A stretch of 64,000 nucleotides of DNA from Dactylosporangium sucinum (GTDB taxonomy: Bacteria; Actinomycetota; Actinomycetes; Mycobacteriales; Micromonosporaceae). The position numbers were made by a program, and so were the translations under genes. Position 1 is the first letter of the stretch, and every line of letters begins with the position of its first letter. The notes beneath the pieces were generated by a model that did no database searches, was not told where the DNA came from, and saw nothing but the letters and a program-made list of their open reading frames with translations. Below, one piece after another: positions 6,079 through 14,640 of this stretch. Where the stretch lies: the NCBI RefSeq assembly GCF_014647515.1, contig NZ_BMPI01000035.1, forward strand, positions 49,300 to 113,299. The letters are read 5' to 3'.

Positions 6079-9029
6079 GGCGTCCCCCCGATGATCGTGG
6101 TTCCGATGGGGGTGCCGACGCCGGGACCGCCCCACAGGTGCTGGTCGCGGGCGGGCCGGCCGACGAGGCTCATCTGGTAGGAGCCGGGGGCGAACTCGTC
6201 GTGGACGGACTCGACGAGCAGCGGCATGTCGAGGACGAGGCCGGTGGGGTCCTGCACGCGGATGCGGTCCAGCGGTTCCAGGCGCGGATCGCCGGGGATC
6301 GTGATGTCCGTGAACACGATCTGCTCGTCCCTCAGCGTCGCGAGGAGCTGGTAGGCGAGGCCACGAGCGAACGCCTCCGACTGGCGCCACAGGCTGTCGT
6401 CGACGTCGAGCGGCGCCTCACCGACACCGGGCCCACCGCGGCGCAAGATGGCGGCGTCGTCCTGGACCTGCACCGGGTCGGTGTCGACCTTCGTGATCGG
6501 GATGCCGGTCAGGACCAGGTCGGGGACGCCGTTGCCGTCGACAATCCACAGGGTTTTGCCGATGACGTTCGTCAACGAGACCGTGGCTGTGGTCGGGGAG
6601 GTGAGGGCCACGTTGGCGTTGATCCCGTTGGTGCCGATCGACGTGAACCCGTAGACGATCGTCATGTTCGCCGTGACCGCCGCGTCGGCGGCCTTCCCGG
6701 CCAGCAGCACGTTCGACGCGGCGAGCGGCTTCTCCCACTTGACGTTGTAGGTGATGGTTTCGCCCGGCAGGATCGACACGACCTCGGTCAACGACCAGAT
6801 CGGGGTGGTGCCGGACGTCGCGTATTTGATCCACGGCACCCGCACCAGGTTTCGGATCATGTCGCGGGTGTCGTCGTAGCCGAGGTCCGACAGGTGCTGC
6901 GCCGCGGTGACCGTCCGCTGCACGTTCAGGGAGTCCGGGCTGTTGCGGCGGGCCGCGGACCAGATCGTGGGCCTGCCGTCGTAGTCGATCCGGCAGGTGC
7001 CGAGTTCGGCGGCGGTGACCTGCTGCAGCAGATCCCACGCCTCGACGGGCTTGTCTGGGTAGATGCCGGACAGCTCCCGGTTCTGGAGCCGGTCGACGCG
7101 GGCGCCCGAGTCGTGCAGCAGCGGCAGCCACGCCGTTGATGTGCGGTCGCACACCGACACGTGCAGCTCCGAGGCTGGCGTGTACGTCTTCAGGTCGCAG
7201 TAGACGGCGGCGGTGGAGAGGGTCCCGGCGGTGGTCGGCGTGACCGTGTGCACGGACGACGTCCCGTCGATGCGGAACTCGATCGTGCTCGTCGCGTCGT
7301 CGACGTGGACGCCGACCAGATGCCAGGCGCCCGCGCTGTACGTGCCGGAGGAGAACTGGAAGTAGGAGCTGCCGCCGTTGAGGACCTGCACTGCGAGGAA
7401 CCCGTCCCGGCGGGCGAAGAACTTCACGCGGGACTGGGTGGGCAGGGCGTCGTTGTAGACCTCGGCGATCGCGATGTCGACGACCGCCTCCGACCCGGTC
7501 CGCTTCACCCACATCTCGATGCGCATGTTCTGCGCCCGGCCGTTCGACGCCCACAACTCCGCCGGGCCGGCGTTGACCGGCAGTTTCGTCTGCACATAGC
7601 CGCCGGCCGGGTCGACGGCGAGGAAGAACGGGGCGTCGGCGGTGAACTTGACCCGCCTGGGGTCGACACCGTCCGGGTCCGGCTCCCACTTCGCCTGCGG
7701 CGCCCCCGAGAACGGGGTTTGCAGGAACGGTGTGAGGCTGCCGTGCATCGGCGCGAACAAGCGGCACTCGGCGCGCGGCCGGGGGCTGAGCGGGTAACCG
7801 CATTGGGCGAGGACGTACGAGACGACCCATGACGCCTCAAGGCCGGGTTTGGTCGGCATGTCGGTCGTGTTGAACGGTCCGTCGGCGATGACCGCAGGCA
7901 GCGTGATCGGGACCCGGAACCGGTCCCGTCCGTCGATCAGATCCAGCTGCGCCGACCGGGAGGCGACGTCGACAGGCAGGCCACGCAGCACCCCGCCGGT
8001 CAAGCGCGGCACCTGCTCGAAGCCGGCGGAGGTCAGGAACTGGACGGCGACCTTCGCGTCCCTGCTGTCGCGTGGCTTGCCGTAGATCGGCGAGGCGGGG
8101 TTCGTGCGTGAGAAGTAGCGGACCGTGTCCAGCTTTTCGTCGCCGGTGTCACCGGCGGCCAGGTCCCCGTCGCCGGTCGCCGCTGTGCCGCCTTCGACGA
8201 CCAGCACCTCGTCGGGGAGCATGCCGCGCATGTCCCGGTCGATCGACAGCCTGGCCAGCTTCGACGACAGGTCGTCCTTCGGCGACGTGGCGATCGTGTA
8301 GCCGAACACCGTGAACACCGTCGGGGAGGCGTTCGTGTTCCCGGCAGCGCGGCCGGCCCGGATCGCGAACCCACCCGACTGCCAGGTCGGGTCCCACACC
8401 GTGGCCTGCCAGCCGGCCGGCTCGCCGACGCTCGTGCGGAACACGTTCATGCGGATGCGGCCGCGGACGTCGATCTGGGCGTGGGTCGTCCACGACACCC
8501 CGGCCACGAACGTCAACCCGGGGATGATCCGTGGCGCGTACAGGACGAGCTCGTTGTTCGCCAGCAGGCGGATGATCGCGACCTTGACCTGGCCGGCGGG
8601 GGTGATGAGGACCCGGCACATGTCGTAGTTGGAGTTGTCCTGGACCCGCAGAACCGGTGTCGGCGGTTCCAGGTCGGCGCCGGTGGCGGCCGGTGACTGC
8701 CATTCGAGGTAGACGTCGGTGTCGGCGACGTCGAGCTGGGATTTGGGGATGTAGGGCGCGCGGTAGGCGGACGCGACCGGCACCGAGATCGTCGCCACGG
8801 ACCCGGTGCAGGCGAAGTCGCTGAGGGCGACGGTTCCGCCGGCGCCGGTGTGGGAGTAGACGATCCCGGCCGGGTTGGTGCCGAGGCCCGGGCTAGTGAC
8901 GCGGTTGAACGGGTCGGAGAAGTCGACGGTGTTGTAGCCGTCGCCGTCCCAGTCGATGCGGGCGTCGAGGGCGACGGCACGTTCGGGCGCTTCGATCGCG
9001 GCGGCGAGGGTGGGGGTGACGGCACGCAT
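6075..9029 (-). CDS. Large minor tail protein with a concanavalin/LamG-like region
   Basis: 984 residues from the ATG at 9029; the frame extends further upstream but that part overlaps the previous gene and has shadow composition. It is beta-rich throughout. Around residues 550-650 it has the look of a LamG/concanavalin-like jelly roll (WHLVGVHVDDATSTIEFRID). Near the C-terminus it shows the LRDEQIVFTDITIPGDPRLEPLDRI type of region common in tail-hub proteins. It is likely the tail hub or central tip protein. A two-base gap separates it from the preceding tail gene. Confidence 0.75.
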   Translation of the reverse strand: MRAVTPTLAAAIEAPERAVALDARIDWDGDGYNTVDFSDPFNRVTSPGLGTNPAGIVYSHTGAGGTVALSDFACTGSVATISVPVASAYRAPYIPKSQLDVADTDVYLEWQSPAATGADLEPPTPVLRVQDNSNYDMCRVLITPAGQVKVAIIRLLANNELVLYAPRIIPGLTFVAGVSWTTHAQIDVRGRIRMNVFRTSVGEPAGWQATVWDPTWQSGGFAIRAGRAAGNTNASPTVFTVFGYTIATSPKDDLSSKLARLSIDRDMRGMLPDEVLVVEGGTAATGDGDLAAGDTGDEKLDTVRYFSRTNPASPIYGKPRDSRDAKVAVQFLTSAGFEQVPRLTGGVLRGLPVDVASRSAQLDLIDGRDRFRVPITLPAVIADGPFNTTDMPTKPGLEASWVVSYVLAQCGYPLSPRPRAECRLFAPMHGSLTPFLQTPFSGAPQAKWEPDPDGVDPRRVKFTADAPFFLAVDPAGGYVQTKLPVNAGPAELWASNGRAQNMRIEMWVKRTGSEAVVDIAIAEVYNDALPTQSRVKFFARRDGFLAVQVLNGGSSYFQFSSGTYSAGAWHLVGVHVDDATSTIEFRIDGTSSVHTVTPTTAGTLSTAAVYCDLKTYTPASELHVSVCDRTSTAWLPLLHDSGARVDRLQNRELSGIYPDKPVEAWDLLQQVTAAELGTCRIDYDGRPTIWSAARRNSPDSLNVQRTVTAAQHLSDLGYDDTRDMIRNLVRVPWIKYATSGTTPIWSLTEVVSILPGETITYNVKWEKPLAASNVLLAGKAADAAVTANMTIVYGFTSIGTNGINANVALTSPTTATVSLTNVIGKTLWIVDGNGVPDLVLTGIPITKVDTDPVQVQDDAAILRRGGPGVGEAPLDVDDSLWRQSEAFARGLAYQLLATLRDEQIVFTDITIPGDPRLEPLDRIRVQDPTGLVLDMPLLVESVHDEFAPGSYQMSLVGRPARDQHLWGGPGVGTPIGTTIIGGTP

Positions 9030-9031
9030 CC

Positions 9032-9922
9032 TCAGCCGACCTCCACCAATGTCAGGCCGACCCGCCGCCGGGACGGTTTCCGGTAGGCAGTCGGTGACTG
9101 GACGACGGAAACCATCGGCACGCCGGTGCCGAGGACCCACGTCGTGCCCGCCGACGAACCAACGGACATCGAGAACATGAGCCTGTCGATGTGGACGGTG
9201 GTGGTCGCGGTGACCGTCGCGGCGATCGGCGCCACATGCGGCAGTGCGTAGACGGCGCCGGCGGGGGCGTTCGCGGCGAGGACACAGTCCCCGAACGCGG
9301 TGTCGACGATCGTGGGGATGGTGCCCGCAGCGTCGGTGAAGATGACACTGCCGGCCGCGTTCATCCAGTCGATGCGGGGCTGGATCTGCGCCGACGTGTC
9401 CAACCCCTGCAGTCGTTGCCGGGTCTGCCAGCGGTAGTTGAGGCCGGCGACGACGGGGATGCCGGGCCACAGCGCGTTGGGGGCGAGCACGTTGAGGCGG
9501 ACGCCGCTGGGGGAGGCGGGCAGGGACCAGGCGAGGGCGCGCGGCCCGCGTTCGAACAGGGCCGTCGAGGAGGCGGTGGTGGCGCCGGCGCCGATGGTTG
9601 CGAACCCGGTCGTGTCGTTGGAGACGCTCGTCGCGCTGGACTGCTGGGCGGTCAGCTGGTTACGCCGCCACGGGTCCAGCAGCACGAACGGGCCCGTGCC
9701 CCGGGCGCCAACGAAGAACTCCTCGATGAGGCTGTGCTGCTCGGGTGTGAGCGAGGTCCAGTCGAGCTCGTAGGCGCGGCGGCCGGTCGGGGCACGGTCG
9801 ACCGCGCGGCCACCGCCGATCGTCTCGGTGACCTGGGATGCGATTGTCAGGTCGGCGGAGATGCCCCGCCCGGGGTGGGGGAGCGCGACCAGGGCGCCGG
9901 GTTTGCCGAGCCAGAACGTCAC
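9032..9922 (-). CDS. Minor tail protein (distal-tail-like)
   Basis: 296 residues from a GTG at 9922. The N-terminus (MTFWLGKPGALVALPHPGRG) and the region around YELDWTSLTPEQHSLIEEFF are typical of proteins following the tape measure in actinophages, where they form the distal tail ring. The rest is beta-rich with many Ala, Thr and Val. Its ribosome-binding site GGGAGG and start codon lie inside the 3' arm of a strong hairpin at 9921-9955, which may control translation. Confidence 0.7.
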   Translation of the reverse strand: MTFWLGKPGALVALPHPGRGISADLTIASQVTETIGGGRAVDRAPTGRRAYELDWTSLTPEQHSLIEEFFVGARGTGPFVLLDPWRRNQLTAQQSSATSVSNDTTGFATIGAGATTASSTALFERGPRALAWSLPASPSGVRLNVLAPNALWPGIPVVAGLNYRWQTRQRLQGLDTSAQIQPRIDWMNAAGSVIFTDAAGTIPTIVDTAFGDCVLAANAPAGAVYALPHVAPIAATVTATTTVHIDRLMFSMSVGSSAGTTWVLGTGVPMVSVVQSPTAYRKPSRRRVGLTLVEVG

Positions 9923-9955
9923 CGCGCGCCTCCCACATGGTGTGAGGCGCGCGGT
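9921..9955 (-). promoter_or_regulatory. 12-bp hairpin covering the start of the minor tail gene
   Basis: ACCGCGCGCCTC (9921-9932) and GAGGCGCGCGGT (9944-9955) are perfect inverted repeats with an 11-base loop. In the leftward transcript the 3' arm holds the ribosome-binding site and GTG start of the tail gene at 9922. It may mask that start or act as a terminator between the moron-like genes and the tail genes. No T-run follows. Confidence 0.6.
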
Positions 9956-9979
9956 TGCGTGCGGCGCTAGGCGGGCAGG

Positions 9980-10315
9980 TCAGACGGCGCGGCGCATGAA
10001 GTAGCGGAAGGACTCACCGGCGGCGACGACGCTGGGTATCTGTTTCACCTGATTGTGGAGGAACGTTCCTGCGTAGCCTCTTGCGGTGTACGTCTCCTCG
10101 CCAGCGAACCAGCCTGCGGAGCCGGCCTTGTCGAGGGCCGCCAACCGTGACTCGGTGACCTCGACGGTTGTTTCACTGCTCGTCGTGATGACGGCGATGA
10201 GGGGCCCGTCGATCTGGGGAGGGCCAGCCTTCGACGCGCTGTCGACGAGGCCGGTTACAACGAAGAGATATGCATATTGGTACCTGCTAACCGGCTGATG
10301 GTCCTGGACCGTCAT
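9980..10315 (-). CDS. Hypothetical protein, second gene of a moron-like pair
   Basis: 111 residues, ATG at 10315 in an ATGA overlap with the DUF4352-like gene. It is a soluble alpha/beta protein (YAYLFVVTGLVDSASK, TESRLAALDKAGSAGWFAGE) with no family I recognise. With its partner it is inserted between the tape measure and the next tail gene, which normally adjoin. This suggests an accessory cargo pair rather than virion assembly. Confidence 0.65.
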   Translation of the reverse strand: MTVQDHQPVSRYQYAYLFVVTGLVDSASKAGPPQIDGPLIAVITTSSETTVEVTESRLAALDKAGSAGWFAGEETYTARGYAGTFLHNQVKQIPSVVAAGESFRYFMRRAV

Positions 10316-11064
10316 GCCAGGGCGACCTTCGCGCCCCGGGAGAACATCGAGTCGTGGACCTCGAGCGTCGTCAGCTTCACGGTTGTCGCCACATCGAACA
10401 CGATGATGGCGGTGACCTGATTCCCGGGGTTGATCTTCTCCAGGAACGTTTCGCCGTCGGGGTTGGCGTACATGCCAGCCACGCCGTCAGTTTCGAATCG
10501 GGCGCCGTCCGCCGAATAGGCGATCACGTTCGAGTCGTCGAAGGTGCGGGCGTCGTTGCCGATGTTCTTGATGTTGAGGGTGATCGTGCAGTAGTGCCCT
10601 TGGGCTTTCTCGTTCCCGATCTGCTTCTTCCCGCACTCGGGGCCCTTCACCACCTTGAACTCGAACTTCCCGTCTCGGACCGCGGTGCCGGCGGCGGCCA
10701 CGTCGGACGTCTTCGCGGGCTTCGCTGGGGTCGTCGCCGCGCTGGCGGGAGCTCCGCTGGCAGGTGCGCCGCTGCCGGCGGCATTCGAGGCGGCCGGGGC
10801 GGGCTGCTCGTCGGCGGTGTTCTTCTTCGGCGGGTCGGAGACGGCCGCGAAGATGACGCCGACGACGCAGCACAGGGCAACGACGGAGCCGAGGACGATT
10901 CCGACAATCGCGCCTGCCGACAGGCCCTTTTTCTTCGGCGGGCCGGGCGGCGGGGGCGGGAACGGCGGCGGTGCGGGGAAGCCGCTGGTCGGCGGGTGGA
11001 AGCCGGGCGGCTGCGGGCGGATCGGGCCGGTCGGCGGCTGCTGGCGGGGGTCGGGGTAGGTCAC
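10312..11064 (-). CDS. Membrane-anchored DUF4352-like protein (moron)
   Basis: 250 residues from a GTG at 11064. The N-terminus is a cytoplasmic Pro/Gly-rich stretch and a KKK patch. One transmembrane helix follows (AIVGIVLGSVVALCCVVGVI, about residues 52-71), then an Ala/Pro/Ser linker, then an extracellular immunoglobulin-like domain of DUF4352 type (CTITLNIKNIGNDARTFD, AIIVFDVATTVKLTTLEV). Actinobacterial chromosomes encode many proteins of this layout. It probably alters the cell surface of infected or lysogenic cells. It is preceded by a structured non-coding region with a terminator-like hairpin, so expression is probably independent of the tail operon. Confidence 0.75.
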   Translation of the reverse strand: MTYPDPRQQPPTGPIRPQPPGFHPPTSGFPAPPPFPPPPPGPPKKKGLSAGAIVGIVLGSVVALCCVVGVIFAAVSDPPKKNTADEQPAPAASNAAGSGAPASGAPASAATTPAKPAKTSDVAAAGTAVRDGKFEFKVVKGPECGKKQIGNEKAQGHYCTITLNIKNIGNDARTFDDSNVIAYSADGARFETDGVAGMYANPDGETFLEKINPGNQVTAIIVFDVATTVKLTTLEVHDSMFSRGAKVALA

Positions 11065-11083
11065 GGACGGCTCCAGAATGGGG

Positions 11084-11118
11084 CCGGGCCGTGCCCCGCT
11101 GTGTTGGGCACGGCCCGG
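11084..11118 (-). terminator. 13-bp GC-rich hairpin, terminator-like, upstream of the DUF4352-like gene
   Basis: CCGGGCCGTGCCC (11084-11096) and its exact complement (11106-11118) flank a 9-base loop. It lies about 20 bases upstream of the start at 11064. In the leftward transcript it follows the structured RNA at 11128-11212, the order of sensor then terminator seen in riboregulators. There is no U-tract. Confidence 0.6.
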
Positions 11119-11127
11119 GGTTCGCGC

Positions 11128-11212
11128 GTTCCCTTGCGGCCGGAGCCCGTCAAGCGACGGCCGGGGCTCGCTGCGAACGCACTAGCTGACGGGCTACGGC
11201 CTAGCAGGGAAC
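11128..11212 (-). ncRNA. Candidate structured RNA between tape measure and moron genes
   Basis: The 237-base gap 11065-11301 has no credible ORF but strong nested pairing. Bases 11206-11212 pair with 11128-11134 (7 bp). Inside, 11197-11200 with 11139-11142 (4 bp) and 11187-11195 with 11144-11152 (9 bp) stack with one mismatch between them. The enclosed loop can form a further short hairpin (AGCGA/TCGCT). The whole forms a long, interrupted rod with internal loops, followed by the 13-bp hairpin and then the start of the DUF4352-like gene. It could be a leader riboregulator or a free small RNA. The family is not recognised. Confidence 0.5.
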
Positions 11213-11301
11213 CAGTACAGGCCTGCGGTTCACCAGACCATAACCGGGGATCCACTCAGACAGGTTCGCCCAGAGCGGCGGCTGGCCACGCCGATCGGTG
11301 G

Positions 11302-14300
11302 TCAGCCGGCGTACCCGAGGCGCTTGTTGCCGCCGTTCACCACCTTCGCGATGGCCGTCCTGTTGCGTTCGGCAGCCGAAACGACGACCCGATCCAGCTC
11401 CTGCGAGCCGGGGAACAGGTAGATCGGGAAGATGAAGTCGCCGGCCGGGCCAGCCGCACTGGCCGCGTTGGCCTCCTGGACGGCGGTGCGGATGTAGTCC
11501 TGGAGTACGTCGACCGGCGCGACAGCCTCGTCCTTGCCGCCTTCGGCGATCGTTGCGGCGATTCCGCCTGGGGTGGCGCGGGCGACACCGCCAGCGGCGA
11601 GCTTCTTCCCGTAGCCGGAGAACGAGGCGCCGCTACCGGACAGGCTGAAGGAGATCCCGAGCCGGAGGCTGTTGAACAGGTTGATCGCGTTGTTGAGTGC
11701 GGTGCGTGCGGCGTTGTAGACGCCGTCGAACATGCCGGTGAAGTTGAGCCGGTTCCGCAGGTTGTTGAACCAGCCGACCATCCCGTCAAGCTGGCCGCTG
11801 ACCTGGCCCAGCGGCCCACCCAGCCCGATCGGCAGGGTGCTGAACACGCTGACGACGGTGTCCTTGGCTTCCTTGAACCGGTTCTTCCACCGTTCGGCGG
11901 TGTCGCTGACCTCGTCGATTTTGGTGATGAGGTCGGAGAGGGCCGGCAGGGCTTTCTCGACGATCCAGACGCCGAGTTCGCTGCCATTCTTGACCAGTTC
12001 ACCGAAGCGGTCGATCCACTCCTTGATCTTTTTCTGGTTCTCGGGGTCCTTCAGCCACTCACGGAGGTTGATCAGGTTTTCGTTGACGGCAGCCAGGTAG
12101 TCCTTCGCCCCGCCCTGGCTCGGCGTGTCGAGGAGGATCCCGAGCAGGTCGCCGACGATCCCGAGCAGGTTGCCGCCGATCTGCCACAGCTGGTCGAAGT
12201 AGTAGGCGGCGTCCTGGAAGAACTTCGTCAGCTTCCCGGACTCGTCCGCCGACTTGATCCAGTCGGAGAAGTGCGTGAACAGTCCGGCGATCTTGTCGCC
12301 GAGCATGTCGACGAACGGGGTCGCCGCCCGGGCCAGCCGGCCGAATGCGTCAACGAACGGTCCCGTGATCGCATCGCCGATCTTGACCATGTTTCGGCGC
12401 AGGTCATCGGATGCGGCGGTGATGTCCGCGACGAAGCTCGACTTCCGGACGCTGGCGCCGAGCCCCAGGAACAGGCTGTTGATCGACATGGCGTAGTCGC
12501 CGAGGACGACCTTCAGCCGCGGCATCCACGTGTCGCTGAGCCGTTGCAGTTCGGCGGCGACACCACGGAACAGCTTCTGCTGCACGCTGAGGCGTAGGTC
12601 CTCGAAGACCGGCTTCAGCGACTTGAGCTTGTCGACAACCTCCTGCGCCGCCGGCGCGAGCTTCATCAGCTCCTTCGCCGCGCCGCCACCACCGGCAGAC
12701 TTCTGCGCCTCGGCGAGGGCCTCGTTCGCCGCCTGCAGCCGCTCAACCGCGTCCCGCTGCCGCTCCAGGGCCGCCTGGACCTGGTCTGAGCCCTCGACGC
12801 CGTCCTTGTCGGCCTTCGCCTTGTCCTTCTTGAGGTCGTCGACCTTGTCGCGGGACTCGTCCAGCGCCTGGTTGGCCCGGTTCAGGGCACGCTCAGCGGC
12901 GCCGATCGCGTTCGGATCCCCGGACGCCTTCGCCTCCGCCAACGCGACCTGCGCTTCGGCGACCGCGGCGACGGCGTCGGCCTCGTCGATGACCGCGCCG
13001 CGCAGTGCCCGGTTCAGATCATCGATTCGCTCGATCTCGTCGACCCGGGCCTTGTCGACCGCCTTGGTCGCCTTCTCCAGCTCGCGCTCGGCCTGCGTGA
13101 CGGACCGAATCGCGTTGCGGACCGCCGACATCGACTTCGCGGCACCGCCACCACCGGCTGCGGTCTGCTTGAAGGCGTCGCCCAGGCCCATGAAGCCGAT
13201 GCCGAGGGTGCCGACGATCGCGCCGACGCCGACCCCGATGGCCGGAATCGACGCCAGGGCGCCGGCCAGCGCGGTGACCGCCCCGGCGCCGGCCAGGGCG
13301 ATCGCGGGCAGCGCCGACAGGACCGCCACCAGCCCGGCCACACCGACGGTCGTCGACACGATCGGGCCGGCAGCATTCGATGCGCTCGACCCGACCGACG
13401 CCGTGGTGGTTGCAGCCTTCGACGCCGACGACGACAGCGCGTCGAACCCCGACGAGAGCGACTGGAGACCGAGCGTGCCGACGGCGTTGCCGAGCCCGGC
13501 GAAGATCTGGGAGAAGAGGCCGCCGCCGCCACCGCCGTTGCCGCCGAGCGCGCCGTTGACCGTGTTGCGGAGGTCCTTCAGCTGGTTGCGGAGCGTCGCC
13601 TGGAACCGGTCGGTGTCTGCGGCGTCGATCGGCACCTTGATCTTCAAGGTGCGTTCGATCTCCGCGATCCGCAGCGCCACACTGCGGCGCAGGCCCGCCG
13701 TCTCCGGGGTGACCGGGATTTCCACGGCCTGCTTCGTGAGCGCCGACAGTTCGCGGCGCATCTGCGCCTGGAACTGCGCGATCAGCGGGTCGAGCTCGAC
13801 CTTGACCGGTGGCGGTTTCTCCACGTCGACGTGGGCTTTGACCCGCGACTGGACGTCGGTGAGCATCGCCCGCAGCCCGGCCTCGAACTCGGCCCGGTCC
13901 GGCGCGTCAGCGTCGACCTTGACCTTCGCCTTGTCCTGCAGGTCCCGCAGTTGCTTGCCGAGGTCGGTGCGGAGCTGCTCAGTGTCGGCGGTGACCGGCA
14001 CCTTGACCGTCACCTGCCGCGACAGGGCGGCGACCTGGCGGCGGACCTCGGCCTGAAACGCGGCCAGTAGCGGGTCGACGTTGATCGGGGCCCGTTGCTC
14101 ACGCGGTGCTCGCGGTGCACCCTGGTCGTCGTCGCCAGGCACACGGACCCGCGGCGCCCCCGGAACGTTGTTGAACCCCGACCAGTCCGGCTTGACCTTG
14201 ACGGTCAGCGTCGTCTTCTGCAGGTGTGCCTGGGCAGACTTCAGGAACCCCTTCGCCCAGTCAGTACCGGCAGCGGCGCCGATCTTCGACATGGACGGGC

Positions 14301-14382
14301 CGGTGACGGCCTTCCGGAACTCAGACTCGAAACCCTTGCTGTCGACCCTGATCCGCACGTACCGCGTCGCGAGGGGCGCCAT
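11302..14382 (-). CDS. Tail tape measure protein
   Basis: 1026 residues, by far the longest alpha-helical protein of the tail module. The N-terminal third has coiled-coil-like repeats (the LIAQFQAQMRRELSALTKQ type recurs several times with spacing near 100 residues). A hydrophobic block follows around residues 330-410 (GPIVSTTVGVAGLVAVLSAL and onwards), then a charged helix region rich in Ala, Glu, Lys and Asp. It sets tail length and is probably injected. ATG at 14382. Position directly after the tail assembly chaperones supports the call. Confidence 0.92.
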   Translation of the reverse strand: MAPLATRYVRIRVDSKGFESEFRKAVTGPSMSKIGAAAGTDWAKGFLKSAQAHLQKTTLTVKVKPDWSGFNNVPGAPRVRVPGDDDQGAPRAPREQRAPINVDPLLAAFQAEVRRQVAALSRQVTVKVPVTADTEQLRTDLGKQLRDLQDKAKVKVDADAPDRAEFEAGLRAMLTDVQSRVKAHVDVEKPPPVKVELDPLIAQFQAQMRRELSALTKQAVEIPVTPETAGLRRSVALRIAEIERTLKIKVPIDAADTDRFQATLRNQLKDLRNTVNGALGGNGGGGGGLFSQIFAGLGNAVGTLGLQSLSSGFDALSSSASKAATTTASVGSSASNAAGPIVSTTVGVAGLVAVLSALPAIALAGAGAVTALAGALASIPAIGVGVGAIVGTLGIGFMGLGDAFKQTAAGGGGAAKSMSAVRNAIRSVTQAERELEKATKAVDKARVDEIERIDDLNRALRGAVIDEADAVAAVAEAQVALAEAKASGDPNAIGAAERALNRANQALDESRDKVDDLKKDKAKADKDGVEGSDQVQAALERQRDAVERLQAANEALAEAQKSAGGGGAAKELMKLAPAAQEVVDKLKSLKPVFEDLRLSVQQKLFRGVAAELQRLSDTWMPRLKVVLGDYAMSINSLFLGLGASVRKSSFVADITAASDDLRRNMVKIGDAITGPFVDAFGRLARAATPFVDMLGDKIAGLFTHFSDWIKSADESGKLTKFFQDAAYYFDQLWQIGGNLLGIVGDLLGILLDTPSQGGAKDYLAAVNENLINLREWLKDPENQKKIKEWIDRFGELVKNGSELGVWIVEKALPALSDLITKIDEVSDTAERWKNRFKEAKDTVVSVFSTLPIGLGGPLGQVSGQLDGMVGWFNNLRNRLNFTGMFDGVYNAARTALNNAINLFNSLRLGISFSLSGSGASFSGYGKKLAAGGVARATPGGIAATIAEGGKDEAVAPVDVLQDYIRTAVQEANAASAAGPAGDFIFPIYLFPGSQELDRVVVSAAERNRTAIAKVVNGGNKRLGYAG

Positions 14383-14401
14383 GTCGCACCCCCGCGCGGT
14401 G

Positions 14402-14640
14402 TCAATCGTTCAGCGATGCCGAGAACGTGGCGTCGACAGCGGCCAGGAGCTCGCGCTCCCGCTCGGGGTTGAAACCGTCAGCGCCGGCCATCGGCGCATC
14501 GAGCGTGTTGTTGATCTCTTCGACCTGTTCGGCGCTGCCGTGTTCGGTGAGCAGCGCGTAGATGACGTTCAGCAATGTCGACGCCGGCCACTCGACCAGC
14601 CAGCCCGTCAGGCGGTAGCCCTGCCGCGGGCGTAGTCCTC
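14402..14640 (-). CDS. Tail assembly chaperone, frameshift extension (T-like)
   Basis: In the minus-one frame relative to the chaperone ORF, bases from about 14635 down to 14402 encode a convincing helical tail (LTGWLVEWPASTLLNVIYAL then an acidic region ending in SASLND). There is no local ATG or GTG in this frame, and the sequence upstream in the same frame has shadow composition. The segment is therefore most likely made as a fusion by a minus-one frameshift near bases 14625-14650 (frame-0 stop at 14608-14610). This is the usual G/GT arrangement before the tape measure. I see no classical slippery heptamer there. Confidence 0.65.

Noticed and set aside
11065..11301. Possible tRNA gene in the structured gap
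   Set aside because: Some loops resemble a T-arm (GGTTC), but no seven-base acceptor stem with a correctly spaced anticodon arm can be built on either strand.
10354..12597. A 747-codon rightward ORF
   Set aside because: It is antisense to the tape measure, the two moron genes and the structured gap. It is dominated by Val, Asp, Gly and Arg typical of antisense reading in GC-rich DNA and has no ribosome-binding site.
12530..14056. A 508-codon rightward Ser/Arg/Ala-rich ORF
   Set aside because: It is antisense to the tape measure coiled-coil region and has shadow composition.
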